Positions 1 to 8,200 of a DNA stretch of 12,078 nt are shown here, piece after piece. The translations under genes were made by a program, and so were the position numbers. Source of the DNA: Chloroflexota bacterium (GTDB lineage: Bacteria; Chloroflexota; Ktedonobacteria; Ktedonobacterales; Ktedonobacteraceae); contig JAJZEJ010000167.1 in the NCBI GenBank assembly GCA_021828635.1, forward strand, positions 1-12,078, in the 5' to 3' direction. Under the pieces are notes generated by a model. That model was given only the letters and a program-made list of their open reading frames with translations, was not told the origin of the DNA and ran no database searches. Position 1 is the stretch's first letter, and every line of letters begins with the position of its first letter.

Positions 1-504
1 ACGATGGACATTATCAAGGGTAGCAATAATAATCCGGGCCTGATCGCCCAACAAGCTGCCACGGCTACCGCGGTGACACAGGATGGCTATGATCCAGGTG
101 GTGGTGGTAGCTATGCTGGCCTGCCCACGGCTCCAGCGGGCAGCACAAGTGGTGGCCTGGATCGTTTCTTTTACGGTCAATGCACCTACTGGGCTAATAT
201 GCGCTATCACGAACTGACTGGTAAATGGGTACCCTGGTTGGGCAATGCCTGGCAGTGGACGGCAGGTGCGGAGGAATATGGCTGGGTAGTATCTTCTACG
301 CCCCGGCTCCATTCGATCATTGTGCTGCAACCGGGCGTGCAAGGGGCCGGCTGGTATGGTCATGTAGCAATTGTTGAGCAGATCAATGCCAATGGCTCTG
401 TTCTGACCAGCAACTACAACTGGGCTGGCGGCTGGGCCACGCTGAGCTATGTCACCTTCTATCCCGGATCCGGCGTCAGCTTCGTGTGGGCTCCGGGGAC
501 ATAA
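1..504 (+). CDS. CHAP-domain cysteine amidase/peptidase, probably 5'-partial
   Basis: The visible 166 residues end in a CHAP domain, the NlpC/P60-like fold that cleaves amide or peptide bonds in peptidoglycan. The nucleophile is Cys60 in YGQCTYWAN and the partner His120 and Glu125 lie in GHVAIVE, the normal order and spacing for the family. Residues 30-50 are a Gly/Ser/Pro/Ala-rich linker. The first ATG is at position 4, but the frame is open to the window edge and no signal peptide is visible, so the true start and an export signal probably lie upstream. An extracellular wall-remodelling or lytic role is inferred. The gene is followed by a hairpin terminator, so it ends its transcription unit and is probably unrelated to the kinases downstream. 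The domain call is secure; the substrate is unknown. Confidence 0.85.
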   Translation, partial: TMDIIKGSNNNPGLIAQQAATATAVTQDGYDPGGGGSYAGLPTAPAGSTSGGLDRFFYGQCTYWANMRYHELTGKWVPWLGNAWQWTAGAEEYGWVVSSTPRLHSIIVLQPGVQGAGWYGHVAIVEQINANGSVLTSNYNWAGGWATLSYVTFYPGSGVSFVWAPGT

Positions 505-519
505 ATTTCGCACACTCGT

Positions 520-561
520 GGGACGCAGGCCAAACGGAAACCTGCGCCCCGATTCTTTTGG
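520..561 (+). terminator. Rho-independent terminator after the CHAP gene
   Basis: GGGACGCAGG (520-529) pairs with CCTGCGCCCC (541-550) with a single A-C mismatch, around an 11-base loop. The stem is GC-rich and is followed by the T-rich stretch GATTCTTTTGG. It lies 15 bases after the CHAP stop codon. In the rest of the 212-base gap up to 716 I see no convincing promoter for the next gene, only the ribosome binding site at its end. Confidence 0.7.
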
Positions 562-716
562 ATAGGCTACGGAATACGCAACTGTCCATATATTGGCACT
601 AAGTTTTTCCGGTTAACGTGTCTATATGGTAGCCAGTGTTACTGGTGCAGTACTACTTCGTCGTCAATAACGTAGTAATTACGATGAACAAACATGTAAT
701 AATAAGGTGATGTTTT

Positions 717-1988
717 ATGAGGAGCATTGATGAAGTTATCAAGGAGACAGCAACTGAAAATGTACAGGTAAACTCTAATAGTTATCAAATTGAACGGAAA
801 GAGGCATCGGACTCAGCCTGTATTTTTTTTGCCTTTCAGACAGGGAACAATCAAACAGTAGTCATAAAGGTACTGAAAGATTTTAGGGATAGCCGTTATA
901 AGCTTGATACCGTAAGAGGCCGACAACAATGTCAGCTTGAAGCTTTACGTATGAATCAGAAGTTTACCAATAATGTCTATCAAGGAATGGGGTCCATTTA
1001 CACAGATAATGGCAAACATATCTGGGATTGTGATAAATCAGATATTATTCATATCAATACGACATACACAGATGCATCATATATTGAAAAACACCTGAAA
1101 CCTGATATGGAATATGCTCTTATTATGGGGAGATTACCAGAAAACAGTCGATTGGATCTGTTAGTAGCCGCAGGGATACGTCGGCAATATATCAAGCCAC
1201 TACTTCGTGCGTTAGTAAGTAGAATTGTACGTCTTCATCAAGACGATATATCGCGGCCTTTATCTCTCAATGAATGTGATGATAACGGCTATATATGGGG
1301 AAGTCCAGAACAAATACGTAGCAAACTGGAGCAGAATCTTAGATTCTTCGATAAAGTTGGAGCGGAAGATAAGTCGCTTTACGATCACTACTCATGGCTA
1401 AAATCAGCTCTTTGCGATGCTGTTGATACTAGTCGATTTCGATCTTACCTTGAGGAACGCCTGCATAAACAACAGATTAAACACTGTCATGGAGATTTGA
1501 AAACAAACAATATCTGGCTAGAATACATCAAAGGCAGTGATCACACGAAACATCCTGTAAAAGTTAGTATCCTTGATGCCATTGACTTCAACGCTAACTA
1601 CAGTCATATCGATGTGTTAAGTGATATTGCTATGTTAGCAGTTGATATTGAGGCTTATAGTGAACAGCAATGGATGCTTCTTTACCTGCTGGATTGTTAT
1701 TACAAACAAACTGGACTAACTAATGATTCGGCAGCAAAAACATTACTTACATATTATATAGCTGAAAAAGCTATTGTAAGAGCAATGGTTAGTATATGTT
1801 GCGATAGATCATACGGCAATGTACCACCAAATATTGAGCAGCGTTTTCTTGCTATTGCCGCCCATAACACTACTCTCTTGAAAGAACAACTTCACTATAG
1901 AAAACAACTTGACTATCAAAAAGTATGGCATATATTTTTCCAATCTCCTGCCAGGAAACCGTGTACTACACCGATGCCGTTGGAGTAG
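717..1988 (+). CDS. APH-fold kinase of the COG2187 type, paralogue 1
   Basis: A 423-residue protein with the aminoglycoside phosphotransferase/protein-kinase-like fold. The N-lobe has a candidate ATP-binding Lys51 (VVIK) and the signature RQQCQLEA...VYQG (residues 69-90), which resembles the COG2187 family. The catalytic loop is HCHGDLKTNN (256-265), with the presumed base Asp260 and metal ligand Asn265. The DFG equivalent is LDAIDFN (286-292), followed by the family's IDVLSDIAML. COG2187 proteins often carry a second P-loop kinase domain at the C-terminus; that is missing here. The start is well supported by AAGGTGA (704-710), 6 bases before the ATG. A paralogue follows directly downstream. 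The substrate (small molecule, nucleic acid or protein) cannot be told from sequence. The last 20 or so residues have no counterpart in the paralogue. Confidence 0.8.
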   Translation: MRSIDEVIKETATENVQVNSNSYQIERKEASDSACIFFAFQTGNNQTVVIKVLKDFRDSRYKLDTVRGRQQCQLEALRMNQKFTNNVYQGMGSIYTDNGKHIWDCDKSDIIHINTTYTDASYIEKHLKPDMEYALIMGRLPENSRLDLLVAAGIRRQYIKPLLRALVSRIVRLHQDDISRPLSLNECDDNGYIWGSPEQIRSKLEQNLRFFDKVGAEDKSLYDHYSWLKSALCDAVDTSRFRSYLEERLHKQQIKHCHGDLKTNNIWLEYIKGSDHTKHPVKVSILDAIDFNANYSHIDVLSDIAMLAVDIEAYSEQQWMLLYLLDCYYKQTGLTNDSAAKTLLTYYIAEKAIVRAMVSICCDRSYGNVPPNIEQRFLAIAAHNTTLLKEQLHYRKQLDYQKVWHIFFQSPARKPCTTPMPLE

Positions 1989-2010
1989 CTATGAGAGCTA
2001 CTCCATTGTT
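1981..2010 (+). terminator. Hairpin over the stop codon of kinase 1
   Basis: TGGAGTAGCT (1981-1990) and AGCTACTCCA (1996-2005) form a perfect 10-bp stem with a 5-base loop (ATGAG), followed by TTGTTAATCTT. The stop codon of the first kinase (1986-1988) lies in the left arm. The T-tract is weak, so this may be a partial terminator or an mRNA-stabilising hairpin. Confidence 0.5.
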
Positions 2011-2160
2011 AATCTTGACTCGGTAGCAGATAGCCAGGTACTCACAAAGAGGGTCAAGTATCGCATCCAGTTTGGCAAGGTATTACCCCCATTGATGCAA
2101 AAAAGAGCCATTTTTTCGCTATTTTACTGTTTCACGGCATTGCATTTTGTCTCATTATGT

Positions 2161-2190
2161 TTTACACTTAAAACGACCATTCGTTATTAT
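2161..2190 (+). promoter_or_regulatory. Putative sigma-70 promoter for kinase 2
   Basis: A -35 box TTTACA (2161-2166, 5 of 6 consensus bases) and a -10 box TATTAT (2185-2190, 5 of 6) are separated by 18 bases. The expected transcript start is near 2197, just before the second kinase. The rest of the 230-base gap shows no supported gene. Confidence 0.5.
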
Positions 2191-2218
2191 CTCTGAGTTG
2201 GATTAAGCATCTTTTTTC

Positions 2219-3424
2219 ATGAGGAAACAACGTCCAGGAGAAGCTTTGTCTATTTTTGATATTCAACAACCATATTTTATAGAAAGCGAGTTTTCATCCC
2301 CTGCTGCTAATATCTACTTCATTAGCACCTCCCATGCGAATCAACATTGGTGTATTAAACAATGGAAACCTAACGGTGATGAGCTTTATCTCTTGAACGA
2401 CCCTCAAAAGAGCAGACAATGCCTCGTAAGAGGTTTCAACATCAATCGGCTGCTTGCACGCGATGTTTATATGGGCATAGCTCAGGTTTTTGTAAAAGAC
2501 AATAAAGAGGTTTTCATCAAACATTTCTTCGCAAACCCACCAGATATTCTTCCTGAGCCAGAGGCGGGCTATGAATACGCCTTGATTATGACGAAACTAG
2601 AGAATACCTGGCAACTTGTCAATTATTGTCATCCCACACGATTACAAAGTATTGGCGGTGTCACATTTCTCGTGCAAGAAGTCATCAGGACACAAGAGAA
2701 GCTTGCTCTTGTTTCACAAGCGCATTCCCCCTATGTAGATAGCAAGACATATCTTGAAGGTCTACAGAAAAAATTGATTCTTAATTGTAACCTTTTTCAA
2801 AAGACGCTGGAGCAAGATGAGCTTCGACAAAATCTGTTCTCACCTTGTGAAAGCATCATCCCGATCATGCACACAGCACTAAAACAGCTTACCTCTTATC
2901 TTGCAATTCGCTATGATAATGGACGTATACAACATTGTCATGGAGATCTCAAGATCAGTAATTTATGGATACGCCCAAATACTGATGGACTAGAAATGCT
3001 TGCTTTAGATTGCGTTGATTTCCAACCAGCATTTTACATTATCGACATTCTGAGTGATGCCGCCATGCTGGCAATCGATATTCAGGCTCATATCCTTGAT
3101 CACCTCTTTCAGCTTAGGAAAGATGAGCAACAGCCAGTAGATATAGATATACACGAAATAATGAGAGAAGCATCTATATATGTTGATACATTTCTAGATG
3201 CCTATCTACACGTCATTCATGAACAAGACTCAAGAGTCAGATCGTTATGGGAGTTTTTCATAACCGAGAAGGCGCTTGTTTGCTCCTTCATGTGGAGTTT
3301 ATATGATAAGAGGGCAGTGAACAAAGAACAACCGACTATCGGTAACTGGTATTTTCATATGGCTTTGTTTCATGCACACCAATTACAAAAACATCTCACT
3401 TATCATATATCTTTTCCTGATTAG
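2219..3424 (+). CDS. APH-fold kinase of the COG2187 type, paralogue 2
   Basis: A 401-residue paralogue of the preceding kinase, with the motifs in the same order. These are a candidate ATP-binding Lys47 (WCIK), RQCLVRGFN...VYMG (66-86), YEYALIM (118-124), the catalytic loop HCHGDLKISN (239-248; Asp243, Asn248) and metal site LDCVDFQ (263-269). IIDILSDAAMLAIDIQ (274-289) follows. Overall identity to its neighbour is low outside the motifs, so the duplication is old or the two were acquired separately. The ATG at 2219 has no clear ribosome binding site; a TTG at 2246 is preceded by AGGAG and is a real alternative start. The gene has its own candidate promoter and ends 17 bases from the convergent ATPase gene. 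All catalytic residues appear present, so it should be active; the substrate is unknown. Confidence 0.8.
   Translation: MRKQRPGEALSIFDIQQPYFIESEFSSPAANIYFISTSHANQHWCIKQWKPNGDELYLLNDPQKSRQCLVRGFNINRLLARDVYMGIAQVFVKDNKEVFIKHFFANPPDILPEPEAGYEYALIMTKLENTWQLVNYCHPTRLQSIGGVTFLVQEVIRTQEKLALVSQAHSPYVDSKTYLEGLQKKLILNCNLFQKTLEQDELRQNLFSPCESIIPIMHTALKQLTSYLAIRYDNGRIQHCHGDLKISNLWIRPNTDGLEMLALDCVDFQPAFYIIDILSDAAMLAIDIQAHILDHLFQLRKDEQQPVDIDIHEIMREASIYVDTFLDAYLHVIHEQDSRVRSLWEFFITEKALVCSFMWSLYDKRAVNKEQPTIGNWYFHMALFHAHQLQKHLTYHISFPD
2236..2248 (+). promoter_or_regulatory. Shine-Dalgarno and TTG: alternative start of kinase 2
   Basis: AGGAG (2236-2240) lies 5 bases before an in-frame TTG (2246-2248), nine codons inside the ATG-initiated reading frame. 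The ATG at 2219 has only pyrimidine-rich DNA upstream, so initiation at TTG (392 residues) is plausible. Confidence 0.4.
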
Positions 3425-3447
3425 AGACCTTTATAGCTCTCTCAATC
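3419..3447. terminator. Weak bidirectional hairpin between convergent genes
   Basis: GATTAGAGA (3419-3427) can pair with TCTCTCAATC (3438-3447) with one bulged base, around a 10-base loop. The arms contain the stop codons of both converging genes. There is no strong T-run on either side, so termination may be weak. Confidence 0.35.
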
Positions 3448-5175
3448 TAAATGTAACCATTCTGGATGGGTTAGTGAGTATTGACCACCATAGTGATTCA
3501 CAATTAAATCCTGGCTCTCAATGCGCTCCCTGAGTTTCTTACGCAGGTGATATATGCGCTGCATAAGGGTGGAACGCTCTGTTACCTGACCCCATGCACC
3601 CTTCATCAATTCATCCTCAGAACAACGTTTGGGACTTTGTAGTAACGTTTTCAGCAGGCGGTACTCTAATTCCGAGAGTGAGACCTGCTCTTGCTGGGAA
3701 CTAGGACGGTCAATAGTCACCCAGTAACCTTTTGCCTGATCTGCACTCGCCATCTTTACCTGTTGAATTAAGTAATCGCGTAGCAATTGTCCTGGAAGAT
3801 GGATCATTTTGAACACTTCATAGCGCACAATACCCTCACTATATAAGAGGTAGCGTGTTTCAGTATTCCATCGTGTCCATTGGTTGAGAGGTAGTGTCTT
3901 ATCCATCGTACGCATATGCAGAAATTCTACGAATTCATAGAACTGCATTCGTGTTTCGGCGCTACTATGATTTAAAGCCTCTTGTAAACTTTTCCAAAGG
4001 CTAGAGAAAAATGCACTGAAAGACTCATTCATTGCTTCTTTCAATACTTTAAGATATTGCTGCTGCTGCTGAGAACTATCTGCATTGATTATGACAGACC
4101 GACCTGCAATAGTATCTTTGGTTTCTAAACTGGCATTACTGTATTCCTGCTTGTAGTAAAACAATTGCAGAGAACATTGCTGCAATAGATAAGGATGAGT
4201 GCCAGCCTGTTCCAGCAGCCATGCCTGCTCACTACGGGTAAATATCTGTTCTTCAGGAGCAATTGTTAGCGTTGCATTAGGAGAGATTTGTTCCCTTAGC
4301 TTACGAAAATCGCTGGCCCACTTTTCCCCAAATGCCTCCGGTGGTTGGCTAAGGATACGCTGCGCCTCCTCGATTGGGAGAATTTGCAACATGGTGAAAG
4401 CAAAACGCGCCAGGTCGGCTGATACCTGTGAAAGTTGCTCTGTTTTACGTGTACGTGGTAACGACTCTAGCGAAAGGATAGCACCAAAGTTGCCATGTGT
4501 ATCTATTAAATCTACGAGCAAACGAATGACTCCAGCTTTATCCAACACAGCCAACCCCTGCTCGCTTTTTGTCTCTGCAGTAGTTTTGGCAATGCCGGAA
4601 AACTCTAGTTGAGACAGAGCCAGACGATCCAGTGCATCCAGCACAACAAAGAAACGCTTCCGCTTCTCATCATTTTCAAAGAGCAATGAGTGGAGCATGT
4701 CATACCATTCTTGAAGTGAATACTCCTGTTGTGTTATCCCAGGTATATGGGACATATTCGTATAAGTTGATGCTATATCTGATGTGGGCAACAAAGCATC
4801 AGATATAGCATGATAGCATTCTTGAATAAATGGGACTAGCAATGTTTCAGGATTTTTCATAATATTAGCAACATTCTGATCATTAAGTGGCTTTATATGA
4901 ATTTGTACGAAATATATGTCTTCCAGCATAAGAAAATCAGCTACTCCTAGTTGTTTCAGCTCTTCACGCCAGGGCCAGTAGCCATCCTTATGTCGATTAC
5001 ATAAATAACGTACCAGAGTTGTTTTTCCAATGCGTGATGCACCAGAAAGAATGATTGCACTCTGACTGCCGGTAATAATTTGGATTATGTCATTTGCACG
5101 CCCAGAAACCTGACCAATAATACCTTTATCAGCTCCAGACTGCATGAAGGGATTCGGAAATCTACTAGTAGCCAT
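3442..5175 (-). CDS. STAND-like P-loop ATPase with C-terminal OmpR/PhoB-type winged helix
   Basis: A 577-residue protein. The N-terminus FPNPF followed by a P-loop GASRIGKTT (residues 45-53, Walker A) is typical of bacterial STAND/AAA-like ATPases. Walker B is FFVVLDALD (175-183), with Asp180 and Asp183 and no canonical Glu after the Asp. AGTHPYLLQQ (324-333) matches the G-x-P-Y motif of the lid region. Residues 369-373 are a short Gln run in a probable linker. The last 95 residues resemble the trans_reg_C winged helix: VSLSELEYRLLKTLL (498-512), the recognition-helix segment STLMQRIYHLRKKLRE (535-550), then a beta hairpin (VNHYGGQYSL, 559-568). It therefore looks like an ATP-switched transcription factor. 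The start is firm: AAGGAG sits 6 bases before the ATG (5182-5187 on the minus strand). It lies 61 bases downstream of the RelA/SpoT-ATPase fusion and is probably co-transcribed. Ligand and target promoters are unknown. Confidence 0.8.
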   Translation of the reverse strand: MATSRFPNPFMQSGADKGIIGQVSGRANDIIQIITGSQSAIILSGASRIGKTTLVRYLCNRHKDGYWPWREELKQLGVADFLMLEDIYFVQIHIKPLNDQNVANIMKNPETLLVPFIQECYHAISDALLPTSDIASTYTNMSHIPGITQQEYSLQEWYDMLHSLLFENDEKRKRFFVVLDALDRLALSQLEFSGIAKTTAETKSEQGLAVLDKAGVIRLLVDLIDTHGNFGAILSLESLPRTRKTEQLSQVSADLARFAFTMLQILPIEEAQRILSQPPEAFGEKWASDFRKLREQISPNATLTIAPEEQIFTRSEQAWLLEQAGTHPYLLQQCSLQLFYYKQEYSNASLETKDTIAGRSVIINADSSQQQQQYLKVLKEAMNESFSAFFSSLWKSLQEALNHSSAETRMQFYEFVEFLHMRTMDKTLPLNQWTRWNTETRYLLYSEGIVRYEVFKMIHLPGQLLRDYLIQQVKMASADQAKGYWVTIDRPSSQQEQVSLSELEYRLLKTLLQSPKRCSEDELMKGAWGQVTERSTLMQRIYHLRKKLRERIESQDLIVNHYGGQYSLTHPEWLHLD

Positions 5176-5236
5176 GAGATGCTCCTTCTCTCTGCTAGCT
5201 AATCATCTCTCATTTCATCATGTCACTACTCAGCAA

Positions 5237-8200
5237 TCACCCACTTTGACTGAAGAAATCTTGGTGTTTTGCCATCCATTGGCGAGCTAGCTCGACTTTG
5301 TAACTATAGTATAAATTTTTATCATTTTTGCCATACTCCTCAATCAGGAGACCAGCTTTCATACGGTCGAGAATTGGCCTGAGTATCCTTCCTGACATCT
5401 GCATACGCTGTGCCAGGCTCTTCAATGAGGCACAATCTTTCTCAGTGATATAAGTGATTTCCATGATGGTTTTTAGTACGTTCATTTCCTGTTCGTTTTG
5501 TACTTCACTATAGTAGAAATCAAAATAATTGGAAGCATTTTGCTGTAGAATGGTATCTTTCACAGCTTCTAAATCTGTTATGCTAACATAACGCTGTTGT
5601 GAATTTTTGTTTAATAGCATAACCAGATCCTTGCCTAGTAGTTGCATAAAATATGGGTTGCCTGATGTTAGTTTCATAGCGGCAATAGCTACTTCAATAT
5701 CAACAACTATGCGTTGCTGTAGTAACGTATCTACGAGCAAGCGTTGCGCACTTTCTCCATCGAGAAAGGGTACCTCTATCTCGCAGGCAAAACTCAAAGC
5801 ATTATTGATCTTGAGCTCACGCAATTTCGCATAAGCATTGGTAGGCATGACCAAAACCAGACTTAGCTGATCAAATTTCGCCATCAAGCCTCGCCAAAAT
5901 GTAAAGAAACGGGATTCAAGCTTACCACTTTGAAATGCTGAGAGTACTCCCCCAAACTCATCGAGTATCAGGATTAAACGGCTCTTAGGTACTCGTTGCA
6001 AACACTCCTCAAGAACATATTGGAAACGTAGCTGCGGGTTCTTTTCATCAAAATCTGTCCAATAAGGAAACTGTTGATGGAACTGCTGGCGAAAAGCTCG
6101 TGTTATTTCGCTGGCCAGCTTCCGTAATATCTCTTCTTCGTTATGTCCTTCTTCTCCTTGCAATGAATGATTCACGGATACCATAGGAGGCGATACATAC
6201 TGTTCAAGAAACGCTGAACAAAGCGATGATTTCCCGGATCGGCGCGGCCCATAAATCAAAATGGCTCGCCCTTTCTCATTATCACATAGTTCGCGCCTCA
6301 TGATTTTAAGCTGTTCTTCACGTCCAAAAAACATTTTACCGGTTGCTGGACGCGAAATATCGAATGGGTTCCGTAGTACCTTATCGCGGTCATCAAGAAC
6401 TTTCGTTACTATTACTATAGGAGGAGGGTTTTCGACAGGCTCTTCAGAAGCCTTAATAAGCTTCTCCCATTCTGTATAAACATGGCTAGGAGTAAGACAT
6501 CGATCCACAATTACACGCTTCACATATGGAACTTTAGATATTTTTTCTTGAATATCCAAAGCTTCTTGCAAATCATGTGTCTCAACGACCAACTGTATCT
6601 CAGCAAAATGATCACCTTCACGTGCGTATGCATTCATTTTTCGGAGCAAACACTGATGGTTACGGAGATGTTTTGTAATATCGAATATTAGCCCACGACG
6701 ATCCTGGGCTTCAATACGAATAACAACACGATATAATGACAAAAGATTCCAGTCTAATGCTATATATGAATCGCTATGAACACTTTTGTAGTTTAAAAAC
6801 CGGCAATCCTGGTGATGAACCATTATCTTTTTGTTTTTCTCTTGTAACACACCCACTATTTTTGCAGGATAAATCGGCTGGCATCGCTCACAGAATTGTC
6901 GAGGGAAAAAGCGTTGCTGGATTTTGATTATCTCTACTGGGACCCAACGTTTTACTTCTTCTGACCGATCTACAACTCTGTGAACGATCTGATCAGCTAT
7001 CCACTGTATAGTATTTTTTTCGTTTTCCTCTATAGATTTCTTGAGGGTATCATAGATACGCTGAATATATATTTCAAGTGACTCGAATTGATACTGAATG
7101 ACAATATCCCTTAATTCGTCTAACATATCTCTGCGGCTCAGTGGATACCCATACTTATTATTAATACAATCAAGAATTATATCCAGTATGTTTGTGTTGG
7201 AAGCATGCAACTCATTCAGTTTCCTCTTAGGTTCTGCCATAGAAGCATAAGAAGCACGTGGTGTATCGCCAATAATGACCTCAATAACATCACCTATTTC
7301 AATATGTCTGAAAAGCGGCGCTTTGCGATTGTTCACAATCACCTCAACATCTTGTTCAGTAAAAGCTGGAAATTCAATGTAAACAAAATCTTGCGCTGTC
7401 GCCCATCTAGGTACGCGAACGGGTTTGTGGTCTTTTTTATTGTAGACAACAATAGGATTTTTTCTCTGCTCACCAACATCATTCTTTACCTCTGCCCATA
7501 GTAGCTGTTCATCTAACATAGCTTTTTTGATAGCATAAAGAGTCTTCCCCTCGTCTCCCTCCATATACTTGTGCGAGGACGGAAGGTCAAGTGTATACTC
7601 GTTGCATGGTTGCTGATAGATATAATGACAACGTGGATAGAGGCAACCATAGCTACTAATAGCTTGCATCGTCGGAGTACCAATCTGTATCTGACAACTT
7701 ATAGGTTGTGTTTCCTTGATCTGCATATGTTCCATCAAAGGATGTTGAGGATCAATCGTTAAACCAAAGGCAATATAGCTATATCCATTTGATTTGGGTT
7801 GCGCAATATGATCTGTTACGCGATCTTGTACTTGCCCAAGCAGGCCGAAGAGACCAAGCGCCTGATAACAAAAACTTACATTAGAAACAAGAATGTCAAA
7901 CGTTACCAGGTCAAGCCCCGTTAAGCGCATTTTGCGCGTTGTGACCGTTGTATGAGCTTCCTGAATACGCCGCCGTAAACCTGTAACACCACACGGGGCA
8001 AAGGTTACATAAACAGAAAGCTGTGTTAGTTGCTCAATATAAATAGTAAATAAACGGCACAAATTCTCTAGCTGCTCTTTGTCTTGCTCAAGCACTCCGT
8101 TATACTCGGCCATATCTCCCGCAAATTGTTCGGGATTAAGCACCTGGAAACACAAATCCTCTATCTCACGTTTGATATGCCACATTCCAAAACGCTTTGT

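Noticed and set aside
1909..2196. 95-codon open frame overlapping the end of kinase 1
   Set aside because: It overlaps the kinase in another frame, has no ribosome binding site, and its low-complexity product resembles nothing; the promoter for kinase 2 lies within it.
4057..4071. TGC/TTG trinucleotide repeat
   Set aside because: It only encodes a five-residue Gln run in a linker of the ATPase and is too short to be a notable repeat.
4199..4612. 137-codon plus-strand frame inside the winged-helix ATPase gene
   Set aside because: Ser/Arg/Cys-rich composition typical of an antisense shadow; the minus strand carries the conserved protein.
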